Of a DNA stretch of 64,000 nucleotides, positions 45,851-57,277 are shown in pieces. The DNA lies in NCBI RefSeq assembly GCF_007786455.1, contig NZ_VNJK01000001.1:3124673-3188672 (forward strand), read 5' to 3'. The notes below the pieces were generated by a model. That model was not told the DNA's origin, made no database searches, and saw nothing but the letters and a program-made list of their open reading frames with translations. The stretch's first letter is position 1; every line of letters begins with the position of its first letter. Both the position numbers and the translations under genes were made by a program. Origin of the DNA: Paenibacillus agilis. Lineage in GTDB: Bacteria; Bacillota; Bacilli; Paenibacillales; Paenibacillaceae.

Positions 45851-45879
45851 AACGGGCTGAACTTGCGTCGGCCCGTTCT
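45851..45879. terminator. Hairpin after GNAT remnant
   Basis: GAACGGGC pairs with GCCCGTTC, followed by TCTC; possibly the terminator of the original acetyltransferase gene. A 73-codon open frame on the minus strand here (45789-46010) is without a ribosome site and unassigned. Confidence 0.4.
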
Positions 45880-46046
45880 CTCATCAAAAGATTATTGAGA
45901 TTTCCTACTTCCTTCGGTCTCCTTCGTGCATTATAAGCCATATAACCGTCAGCAATCTTCTCACAGCTCAGCGGACTATCTTCGATGATCATTTTACGCT
46001 TGGCTTTCAAGAAAATTTGCTTAAGAACTTTACAAAGAATAAATAG

Positions 46047-46074
46047 AAAAGCCTGTCCAATTAAGAACAGGCTT
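46047..46074 (-). terminator. Intrinsic terminator of toxin-immunity operon
   Basis: AAGCCTGT and ACAGGCTT pair across a short loop; on the minus strand TTTTC follows, 32 bases past the stop of the immunity-type gene. Confidence 0.75.
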
Positions 46075-46105
46075 CTTACTACTCTGACTATTTTATTAAT
46101 GTAGT

Positions 46106-46612
46106 TTAGTTCTGACTGTAATAATCGGGGCTACTGATACTAACTGATTCAAAGTAAAGATAACTCGTTTCAGCTTCTTTTTCTTCCGGAGACAGTTCTT
46201 TGAACCAATCTTGATCTTGAATATCTACATCACTTGGAGACATCGATCTCCACAATGATAATCCTAACGACTTAAAGTAATAATAAGTATCAGGAGTAGA
46301 CTTATCTTCATCATATTTTTCAATGGAATTAATTTTTGCTATCAATTCTTCTGCCTGTGTGTTTGTTATATCAATATCTTTAAGTTTACAGGTGATTATT
46401 CCCTTATCGTTGCAAGGTACTTCTATGAAGCATACTTCTCCATTCCTGTTGTATTCTATTTTAAAAAAATAATCAAACAAGTTATTGGTTAAAGAAATGC
46501 TTTTATAGAATTTGGTATAATATTGTATACATTCTTGAACCTTATCTTTCGTCATCCCTAACTTAATTTGACCAATACCCTGAGCAGGTTCAATAACTAT
46601 CTCCACATTCAT
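46106..46612 (-). CDS. Probable immunity protein of the adjacent secreted toxin
   Basis: 168 residues, acidic, no signal peptide. The N-terminal pattern IEPAQGIGQIKLGMTKDKVQ occurs in a known group of cytoplasmic immunity proteins of polymorphic toxins. It begins 8 bases after the stop of the secreted protein at 46621-47655 and shares its terminator, which is the standard toxin-then-immunity order. Its role would be to bind and neutralise the toxin domain inside the producing cell. The family is inferred from the motif and position. Confidence 0.65.
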   Translation of the reverse strand: MNVEIVIEPAQGIGQIKLGMTKDKVQECIQYYTKFYKSISLTNNLFDYFFKIEYNRNGEVCFIEVPCNDKGIITCKLKDIDITNTQAEELIAKINSIEKYDEDKSTPDTYYYFKSLGLSLWRSMSPSDVDIQDQDWFKELSPEEKEAETSYLYFESVSISSPDYYSQN

Positions 46613-46620
46613 TCTCCTTA

Positions 46621-47655
46621 CTAAATTAATCCAAATAGTCTTTCATATCGATCTAATGCTACGACTAATGCATCCATATACTTATCAGACAATCGTGGAA
46701 ATTTTCCTTCTGGGTCTGGAAGGAGCTTAAATGCGTCAACTTCCATTTGTAGTAATGGTCTATATTGTTTGTCTTTGAGGAGTTGGCTTTCTGTAGCTCT
46801 GTAGTTTTGGGCAGAATGAGAGCTACCCCAATTTGGAGTTAATCTGTGGTCAGCAGTCATCATACGAATTGTTGGGGCTGTATTGCTATTATATCCATTA
46901 GATGCTAAAGCAAATTGGGAAACAAAATGATGTCTTTGCCCACCTAGAGCTTGAATAGCATTGTAATTACCTACTTCGAAAGAATATCTTTGATAGTTTG
47001 TTTGTCCTGTATTGTTATAATTCCAAACACTAGCATCTTCTTTAACTGTAATATTGTACTCAAAATAATCTGAAACTGCTGTGATTGGTTGAACCCATGT
47101 ACTTACGGTTCCAGTGTTAATTTGAGTTCTTGAAAAACTTGTACTTCCTGCTGAAACCCAATTCAAATCACTTTTATTGTATTTCTTCAACGATCCTGAT
47201 ATAGAATCAATCGCATCAGAACCTACATTGACAACAGATACAATAAATCCTGATTGGTTGGTACTATAGTTTAAATACCACACATTGCTTACGCTTGTTG
47301 CAGATTTCTCTACTATATATATAGTATTATTAGGCAATACATTTGGAGCGTTAAGGTCGTATGTGTTAATTATAGTGTCAATACGCTCTTTGCTCAAGTG
47401 ACTTAGTAAATCTGATTCATAAACTCTATCTAAATTGTTAGTGCTGGACTGTAGCTCATTGTTTTCTTGTAAACTCTTTATCTCATTCCAAGCACCTTGA
47501 TCCGTAATGAATTGTTTAACGTCTGAATGATTATCAATATCCTCTGCTTTGATGACTTCGTGTGTAGGAGTAGAACTGTCTGCGCTAATAACGCCAACAT
47601 TAATAACAGAAAGGGATAGCAGTAAAGCTAAAACGATTAATTTTATTCTTTTCAT
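46621..47655 (-). CDS. Secreted toxin candidate with HNH-like C-terminal domain
   Basis: 344 residues. A signal peptide ends near VGVISADSS. A beta-rich middle (about 110-225) precedes the C-terminal domain that starts at ALGGQRHHFVSQ (GG238-239, His242-His243) and includes MMTADHRLTPNWG (Asp269, His270), a His-His/Asp-His arrangement seen in HNH-fold toxin nucleases. The architecture (export signal, carrier, C-terminal nuclease-type domain) plus the adjacent immunity-type gene suggests an antibacterial effector. Nuclease activity is inferred. Confidence 0.65.
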   Translation of the reverse strand: MKRIKLIVLALLLSLSVINVGVISADSSTPTHEVIKAEDIDNHSDVKQFITDQGAWNEIKSLQENNELQSSTNNLDRVYESDLLSHLSKERIDTIINTYDLNAPNVLPNNTIYIVEKSATSVSNVWYLNYSTNQSGFIVSVVNVGSDAIDSISGSLKKYNKSDLNWVSAGSTSFSRTQINTGTVSTWVQPITAVSDYFEYNITVKEDASVWNYNNTGQTNYQRYSFEVGNYNAIQALGGQRHHFVSQFALASNGYNSNTAPTIRMMTADHRLTPNWGSSHSAQNYRATESQLLKDKQYRPLLQMEVDAFKLLPDPEGKFPRLSDKYMDALVVALDRYERLFGLI

Positions 47656-47847
47656 TTTTACTCTCCTTTAAGTTAAATAATTTTAGTTACTCTACTTTGT
47701 CATTGCAATGCACAACTTGCTTTCGTGGGTAATGTCAGACTTGAAGAAGGATGTTAAAAACAAGATTATTTAATATATCATCACCCCTTTCATATGCCCG
47801 TATGAACATATATGGTCTTTTTACACAAATGTAAATTACTTTTATTT

Positions 47848-48093
47848 TCACCAACATTTCATTTGATTGACTGTCCAAGCCCCGCACGAACAAGCAAATA
47901 CATCAATAAATGTTTTTTCAAATTCAAAACGCTTGTAATAAGACTTTTTGTACATACAGCCGCACCTAGTGTAATAGTGGGCCTTATTAGTTGTGTCTAC
48001 GTCTTCAATCTCTTCTCCCACCAACTTACGTACAAGAAGTTTATTTTCTTCTGAGAATGCATCTTTACGTAAATACTTCATTCTTAACTTCAT
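47848..48093 (-). CDS. Small Cys-containing protein overlapping spo0E
   Basis: 81 residues with a basic start (MKLRMKYLRKDAF), an acidic helix (LLVRKLVGEEIEDVD) and two Cys pairs, RCGCMYK near 43 and FACSCGAW near 67-74, which could bind zinc. Its ATG lies inside the 3' end of the spo0E-type gene in another frame, with GGGAGAG at about 8 bases, so the two are probably translationally coupled. Not recognised. Confidence 0.5.
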   Translation of the reverse strand: MKLRMKYLRKDAFSEENKLLVRKLVGEEIEDVDTTNKAHYYTRCGCMYKKSYYKRFEFEKTFIDVFACSCGAWTVNQMKCW

Positions 48094-48235
48094 GGTGAAG
48101 GCTCTCCCTTTGGTACTTTAACAATAGCTTATCTAGGTCTTGACTCATTTCAACCATCCTACCATCGGTCAATTCTAAGCCTTTTTTATAGGCTTCATTT
48201 ATTCGGAACCGTAAGAATTCGATCTCTTCAAGCAT
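48065..48235 (-). CDS. Spo0E-family aspartyl-phosphate phosphatase
   Basis: 56 residues, too short for ordinary ORF cut-offs. MLEEIEFLRFRINEAYKKGL and MVEMSQDLDKLLLKYQ reproduce the two-helix Spo0E pattern, including the SQxLDxLxxxY signature. Spo0E proteins dephosphorylate Spo0A~P and so delay sporulation. The start ATG (48233-48235) follows AAGGA at 9 bases; an ATG two codons upstream is too close to it. It is followed by, and overlaps, the 81-residue gene. It lies next to the quorum-sensing pair, suggesting a link between peptide signalling and sporulation. Confidence 0.8.
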   Translation of the reverse strand: MLEEIEFLRFRINEAYKKGLELTDGRMVEMSQDLDKLLLKYQRESLHHEVKNEVFT

Positions 48236-48372
48236 TCTCATCAGTCCTTGCAGATTAATAACGGTGGACGAGGCTCCCCTATTGCCTGCCCACCAAAAAT
48301 CAAGTTCCCCCTAAACAGAATATATCTTTTGTTGTTAGATCTTTCACTAAATGCAAATCACTAGCAACAAAA

Positions 48373-48408
48373 ACAAAAAAAAGCAGACACTTAAATCAGT
48401 GTCTGCTT
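48373..48408 (-). terminator. Strong intrinsic terminator after signal-peptide gene
   Basis: AAGCAGACAC pairs perfectly with GTGTCTGCTT, then T-rich sequence on the minus strand. It lies 26 bases past the propeptide stop and closes the receptor/peptide operon. Confidence 0.88.
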
Positions 48409-48433
48409 AGATATTAAACTAAATATTTATACT

Positions 48434-48544
48434 TTATTTAGGCAGTATCCAAGGAGCATCAAACAAAATAATATCCCCCAATAATGCTAATGATAAAATT
48501 GCTCCAAACAAAAGAATCGGTAACTTTGACATTATTTTTTTCAC
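48434..48544 (-). CDS. Quorum-sensing propeptide (AloP/Phr-like), 36 residues
   Basis: The reading frame starts at GTG (48542-48544) behind AAAGGA at 9 bases, 18 bases after the stop of the HTH-TPR receptor, and ends before a strong terminator. The product has a positive N-terminus (VKKIMSK), a hydrophobic export segment (LPILLFGAILSLALLG) and a short tail, DIILFDAPWILPK. This is the layout of RRNPP propeptides (Phr, PapR, NprX, AimP, AloP): secretion, trimming, re-import by oligopeptide permease, binding to the receptor. The mature peptide is probably within the last 6-10 residues. Gene and role are inferred. Confidence 0.7.
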   Translation of the reverse strand: MKKIMSKLPILLFGAILSLALLGDIILFDAPWILPK

Positions 48545-48562
48545 GTCAACCAATCCTTTCTA

Positions 48563-49831
48563 TTAAGAAATTTCAATAATTTGTTTAAAGGTAATATTGA
48601 TTTTCTTAATTAGTTCTGTTGTCAAACATGAATCATTTTCAAGAATTGCCTCATTAATTAATGCAACGCTTTCTAAGGCATTTTTACCCATTCCAACTTT
48701 CATATATTCAGATGCGCTTTTTAAAAAATAATCGAAAGATTGCTCGATGTCTCTACTCAGCAGTATGGTTCCTACTTGCCTATAAAAATAGGCTAATCTC
48801 CTTCGTTTGCTTGGTGTCGTGCGCTCGTCGTTAAGCGAAACAATTAATCTACTTTCATAGTGAAGTAAACTAATTGCATCTTCTATCCTGTCTAACTTTA
48901 CATAAACCTCCATCAATTCCGAAATAATAAAAATGATATTGTAGTCTGATGTATTTTTTAAACAAGAATGTAGTTGGGTTAGCGCAAGTTCTAAGTTCCC
49001 TATTTTTGCGTTTAAAATCCCCGTAAGCATTGTAGAAGTGTCTGATATATAGCTGAAATTAAATTTTTTATACTCTTCTAAATAACTTTCACTTTCAATA
49101 AATCGTTCGAGTTGATATAGGGAAATGCAAATATTATAAATCGAGAGCGCTTTGTGTTCTTCCTGTGTCGCATTCTTTATAACATACTCACTTAGTTTTA
49201 CAGATTCCTCAAACCGCATCAGGCTATACGCATGGACTGCTAAGTAGTAATGAATATAAACTTTCTCTTTGGGATTTAAAAAATCAACATAGTTTAATAT
49301 ATTTTCACCAAAGTGATATGAAGCTTGTAAATTTGTAAAATCATTTCGCTCGATCATGTACACCTGATACATACCTTTTGCAATATAAGGCATCACACCA
49401 TGTTCACGCGAGTAATTTACGACAGTATTAAATAAAGCTAATTTAGTGGAAGTATGATTGATATCGTGTGCTGTAGTGAAAATATTTTCAATAGCGTCAT
49501 AACTATCTATGTGAGGAATCTCTAGATATCTCGTGGAAATTTCTGTGATGAGGGATGCAGGACATGAAATTGAAATAGCTTCTTGAAGTATTTTTAGAAT
49601 AACCTCTGCATTACGCTCTAATGAGATGTATATCCTTATGTACTCATCATAAGATATTTCTAGTGCCTCAGCAAGCGATTTTATTGTATTAATTTCAGGT
49701 TTCTTGACTTCTCCATTTTCAATTCTGGAGATAATACTTTTATTCACACTCGCCTTCTCAGCTAACTTGTCCATTGTCAACTTTAAATTTGACCTTCGGT
49801 GTCTAATTATGTCTGCAAAAGTATCAATCAT
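48563..49831 (-). CDS. RRNPP-type receptor: HTH plus TPR transcriptional regulator
   Basis: About 422 residues. The N-terminal XRE helix-turn-helix (DIIRHRRSNLKLTMDKLAEK, SVNKSIISRIENGE) is followed by a long all-helical TPR array (about 75-420; KVYIHYYLAVHAYSLMRFEE, HKALSIYNICISLYQLERFI). This is the architecture of PlcR, NprR, AimR and the Paenibacillus AloR receptors. The peptide gene directly downstream supports a self-contained sensing module. The ATG at 49831 gives the usual N-terminus; the start at 49870 is less likely. It may control its own operon and the neighbouring Spo0E or toxin genes. Confidence 0.8.
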   Translation of the reverse strand: MIDTFADIIRHRRSNLKLTMDKLAEKASVNKSIISRIENGEVKKPEINTIKSLAEALEISYDEYIRIYISLERNAEVILKILQEAISISCPASLITEISTRYLEIPHIDSYDAIENIFTTAHDINHTSTKLALFNTVVNYSREHGVMPYIAKGMYQVYMIERNDFTNLQASYHFGENILNYVDFLNPKEKVYIHYYLAVHAYSLMRFEESVKLSEYVIKNATQEEHKALSIYNICISLYQLERFIESESYLEEYKKFNFSYISDTSTMLTGILNAKIGNLELALTQLHSCLKNTSDYNIIFIISELMEVYVKLDRIEDAISLLHYESRLIVSLNDERTTPSKRRRLAYFYRQVGTILLSRDIEQSFDYFLKSASEYMKVGMGKNALESVALINEAILENDSCLTTELIKKINITFKQIIEIS

Positions 49832-49870
49832 CTCACTTTCACATCCTTTATTATTTTGAAACAAATACAA

Positions 49871-50094
49871 AAGAGTTGAGAATTATGAGTGTCTAAGAAG
49901 GGTTAGTTACGTGTAAATCTCATAAAAAGTGTTTCGAGGTAATTTTCTTCATGGGGTTCGGGGAAACCTATCACTGGAAAACGATTATAGCATATTTTTA
50001 CATGTTGTCAATTAATTAAATCTTTCTAAAAAATAGAAACATTATCTTAAAAGACAGGAATGCTCTGGCTTTCATTTAAACGATAGGGATCTCA
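49871..50094 (-). promoter_or_regulatory. Promoter and leader of the RRNPP receptor operon
   Basis: On the minus strand TTGACA (50006-50011), a 16-base spacer and TGCTATAAT (TATAAT at 49984-49989) form a near-consensus promoter with an extended -10. Transcription would start near 49977, leaving a leader of about 145 bases to the ATG. No clear operator palindrome was found. Confidence 0.8.
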
Positions 50095-50138
50095 CAAAAA
50101 AATGACATAAACAGAGAGAAGCTCTCCTGTTTATGTCA
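50095..50138 (-). terminator. Intrinsic terminator of the collagen-like operon
   Basis: TGACATAAACAG pairs with CTGTTTATGTCA, with AGAG/CTCT inside; on the minus strand a run of seven T follows. It lies about 100 bases past the stop at 50240. Confidence 0.85.
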
Positions 50139-50239
50139 AAAGTCAAACAAGTGTGTAAATGAATTGGAGACTGACTGCCGCCCACTTTCTTGCAGGAAAG
50201 AGGCTTTCGCTATTTACAGTTTTAAATATCCATTCCTTT

Positions 50240-51109
50240 TTAACCAATCTGTACAATATTAACGTTCGCCGCAACAAACTTTATTGTCTCTAAATTTGTA
50301 TTTACAAGCTTTAATTGGTTCGTCCCAGGACCTGTATTAAACACAGCGGAACCTGCTGCTCCTGAACGCGAGTTACCATCAACTAAGGGCGGCGCTAGAG
50401 ATAAGCTCTGAAACAAAGTCCGATCATTCAACGTAAATTGAACTCTTACTGGCAAACCTGACAGCAAGGGACATTCGATGAAGTTATAGACAGCAAAGTA
50501 TGTTGCATTGGGAGCCAGTGAAATAACGGTAGGAGCAGCAGCCGAAAACAAGATCCCCGATCCATTTACAACCTCAGCTTCCAAAAAGGGAACCGCTTCA
50601 TTATTCGCAACATCAACATAACCAAATCCATATATGGCCGCATTATTTCCCGTCAACGATACGGTGCCGTAATCTGTAATATCGGTTACTCGGATATTCA
50701 CACCATTAAAATTTGTGCCAGATGTCCCTGCTGGAGGATAACCAACCAATTGCAAAATGCTTGGATCGGGAGTCGATTTCGTATTGAAAATGGCACCTCC
50801 TGATACAGAGGCCGTTGGTGTATTTTGCCCTGGAGGCATAGTGGTTGGAAAAGAGGAGGTTTGTGAACCTGGCACCAATGTCCCGTTCAAGCGAAGCTCT
50901 GTGGATACAACTCTTCCTAGTAATGGAGTGTTAAATTCAGCGTTGTATTCGACTAAATACGTCCGACTCGGTGCGAGTGTAATATTGGACAATCCCTGGA
51001 GCTGAATTCCGTTTCCATTTCGCACAATGGTAAATAGAATTGCTGGAGAGCCGTTACTGGAGATCGAACCACATCCGCCAGAGCATCCAAAATCTGCACT
51101 GCTAGCCAT
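50240..51109 (-). CDS. Protein of two BclA-head-like beta domains without a collagen stalk
   Basis: 289 residues. Two tandem domains (about 20-145 and 150-289) share the pattern of the C-terminal heads of the upstream collagen-like proteins: LAPSRTYLVEYNAEFNTPLL with ELRLNGTLVPGS and GGAIFNT in the first; LAPNATYFAVYNF, VQFTLNDRTLF and AGSAVFNTGPG in the second. The N-terminus is short and Cys/Gly/Ser-rich (FGCSGGCGSISS). ATG follows GGAGGTGG. It is the last gene of the operon and may cap or cross-link the spore-surface fibres. Confidence 0.7.
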   Translation of the reverse strand: MASSADFGCSGGCGSISSNGSPAILFTIVRNGNGIQLQGLSNITLAPSRTYLVEYNAEFNTPLLGRVVSTELRLNGTLVPGSQTSSFPTTMPPGQNTPTASVSGGAIFNTKSTPDPSILQLVGYPPAGTSGTNFNGVNIRVTDITDYGTVSLTGNNAAIYGFGYVDVANNEAVPFLEAEVVNGSGILFSAAAPTVISLAPNATYFAVYNFIECPLLSGLPVRVQFTLNDRTLFQSLSLAPPLVDGNSRSGAAGSAVFNTGPGTNQLKLVNTNLETIKFVAANVNIVQIG

Positions 51110-51130
51110 TGTTCCACCTCCGTAAACATC

Positions 51131-52403
<1,273 letters not shown>

Positions 52404-52412
52404 TGACATTAT

Positions 52413-53639
<1,227 letters not shown>

Positions 53640-53718
53640 GATATCCTCACCCCTTTACTTTCCGTCCTGCTCCCTGCATGGCAGCGTAATTGTGACCAAA
53701 CCACATTCACAATCTTGC

Positions 53719-55240
<1,522 letters not shown>

Positions 55241-55906
55241 ATGACCATTTGGCAAAAACATAGCCCTACTTTTGAATATGAGAAGTTAGAGCCTCGTATT
55301 CTGCAGCACTCTGCTTGGGTAGGCCATCGCCATTTCTGCTATGATTTCATTCGGCAGCATGAACCGAATGTAGCGGTAGAATTAGGTACACATTGGGGAG
55401 CTTCCTTCTTTAGTATGTGCCAAGCGGTGAAGGACGCGGCATTACCAACTTCATGCTATGCCGTAGACACATGGGTGGGAGATGCACACTCTGGCCAATA
55501 CGGTAACGAAGTCTACGATCAAGTATCCTCTCTCGCTTCTTCTTTGTATCCAAACGTTAGCCATCTATTACGCACCACTTTCGACGAAGCACTAGGCCAA
55601 TTTGCAAACGGATCGATTGATCTGCTTCATATCGATGGCTTTCATCAATATGAAGCAGTAAAGCATGACTATGAATCATGGCTGCCAAAGCTTGCCCCGC
55701 ACGGGGTCATATGGTTCCACGATATTTCCATTCATGCCTATGGCTTTGGCGTCTGGAAATTGTGGCAAGAGTTGAAAGAACAATATCCATCACTTCAATT
55801 TGAGCACTCCGGTGGACTCGGCATTTTGTTTCCTAAAGGAATCAATCAGCATTATCATGTATTGGAAAAGCATTGGGCAGAGATCAAGCAAGGCTATGAA
55901 TCATAA
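55241..55906 (+). CDS. Class I SAM-dependent methyltransferase (Methyltransf_24 type)
   Basis: 221 residues. Motif I is VAVELGTHWGASFFSMCQAV, an acidic loop is in CYAVDTWVGDAHSGQYG, and LLHIDGFHQYEAVKHDYESWL with GVIWFHDIS is typical of the Methyltransf_24 group that O-methylates sugars or peptides in surface glycan loci. Placed between collagen-like genes and glycosyltransferases, it probably methylates a sugar of the spore-surface glycan. The start follows AAGAAGGTGA; a terminator follows the stop. Confidence 0.82.
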   Translation: MTIWQKHSPTFEYEKLEPRILQHSAWVGHRHFCYDFIRQHEPNVAVELGTHWGASFFSMCQAVKDAALPTSCYAVDTWVGDAHSGQYGNEVYDQVSSLASSLYPNVSHLLRTTFDEALGQFANGSIDLLHIDGFHQYEAVKHDYESWLPKLAPHGVIWFHDISIHAYGFGVWKLWQELKEQYPSLQFEHSGGLGILFPKGINQHYHVLEKHWAEIKQGYES

Positions 55907-55921
55907 AATACGCCTCAATAC

Positions 55922-55961
55922 AAAAAGCGCAACTTGCCCTGAATAGGCAGTTGCGCTTTTT
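55922..55961. terminator. Bidirectional intrinsic terminator
   Basis: AAAAAGCGCAAC pairs with GTTGCGCTTTTT, with GCC/GGC inside, between the convergent methyltransferase and glycosyltransferase genes. Confidence 0.9.
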
Positions 55962-56014
55962 GTGTGTGAATGTATCAAATAACTCATGATAAAGACTAAG
56001 CCAATAAGCTCGCA

Positions 56015-57277
56015 CTAATAAATCGCATCCTTTTCTTGAACAGACTGCTCACCGTAAATTTCAATACTACTAATAAGTACATTTTCATCGTATGCAGCCA
56101 GATTCCTAACATCATCCAACAATGGAATAGATCGTTGAATGAGCCGAATTTGCGCTTGGTTTTGTGCACGATCCACATGATCGCATATCATGGCGACACC
56201 AACTGTATCATTCGCAATGGAACGTTTTAATACCCGAATTTTTCGTCGCATCTCATCAGAAAAATATTCATCCTCATCGAGTAACAGGACATACTGACTC
56301 TCTGTTTCCTCCACTGCTCGCTTCCATTGCATGATGTTATTTTTACTCGGATGACCAGCCACATATTTAGCACCAAACTCGGCAGCTGTTGCTCCAAATG
56401 TTCCGATACGATCTACAACGATAATCTCATCCGCAATTTCTTTTATAGAATCCAGCGTTCTAATTAAGGAAGTTTCTGTTTTCGCAATTACACAGCAACT
56501 CAGCTTTACATCTTCTTTATAAATCAAATCAAAAATATCTTCTCCCCACTTCTCTTTTGCTTTTTTACGATTAATTCCCATTAAATACTGCACATTGTTC
56601 TTTTGTTCAACCGTTTGAATGTCGTTCATCGTTGCATGCCCTACATGATGAATAAAGCAGGCATTGGCAATATAAAGCCTATAGCCCACTTTTGCAGCCC
56701 GCAAGCACAGGTCGTCGTCTTCAAAGTTACCTATATCGTACAATTCATCGAATCCTCCGATTTCATCGAGAACCGTACGTTTCACTAAGAGGCAAAAGCC
56801 GATCAAACGTCGTACCTCCGTCATTTTCCCTGCATTACGTATTTGATGTTCATGGGCAAATGCATTCAAATCTAACAAGTCCTTATACGGCACAGGTATT
56901 ATCTGATGTCCGCTTGAATAGTTGGTTAATGGTCCTGTCATGCCAATATCCGGACTTGCATACAACGTATCCAACAGATGTGCCAGCCAATTTGGCGTCA
57001 CAACAGTATCATTGTTCAAAAATAAAATATTGTCCCCTGTCGCAATAGCCAACCCTTGATTGCAGCCAGCTGCAAATCCTTTATTATAAGCATTGCAAAT
57101 AAGTGTCACATCTGGTTGCTGCCTCAAATACATCTCCGTTAGATCTGTCGAGCCATTATCCACAACAATTAACTCATAAGGCTCAGGTGTATATTTTCGA
57201 ATGCTTTCCAAGCATAGTATCGTATGGTGGAATTGATTGAGCGTCAGTATAATAATACTCGTCTTGCCTGTTCTCAT
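56015..57277 (-). CDS. Glycosyltransferase family 2 with degenerate second GT2 domain
   Basis: 420 residues. The first GT2 domain (about 5-240) has IIILTLNQFHHTILCLESI, VVDNGSTD and the metal motif LFLNNDTVV. The second half (about 270-420) begins LSCCVIAKTETSLIRTLDSI like a GT2 start, but the usual DTGSTD is DRIGTFGAT and the acidic motif is LLLDEDEYF, so it is probably weak or non-catalytic. Its ATG overlaps the stop of the preceding gene by 4 bases (ATGA). Last gene of the glycosyltransferase operon. Confidence 0.82.
   Translation of the reverse strand: MRTGKTSIIILTLNQFHHTILCLESIRKYTPEPYELIVVDNGSTDLTEMYLRQQPDVTLICNAYNKGFAAGCNQGLAIATGDNILFLNNDTVVTPNWLAHLLDTLYASPDIGMTGPLTNYSSGHQIIPVPYKDLLDLNAFAHEHQIRNAGKMTEVRRLIGFCLLVKRTVLDEIGGFDELYDIGNFEDDDLCLRAAKVGYRLYIANACFIHHVGHATMNDIQTVEQKNNVQYLMGINRKKAKEKWGEDIFDLIYKEDVKLSCCVIAKTETSLIRTLDSIKEIADEIIVVDRIGTFGATAAEFGAKYVAGHPSKNNIMQWKRAVEETESQYVLLLDEDEYFSDEMRRKIRVLKRSIANDTVGVAMICDHVDRAQNQAQIRLIQRSIPLLDDVRNLAAYDENVLISSIEIYGEQSVQEKDAIY

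Noticed and set aside
45789-46010. 73-codon minus-strand open frame
   Set aside because: It would start at TTG without a ribosome site, crosses the hairpin at 45851-45879, and has no recognisable motif; possibly part of decayed DNA.
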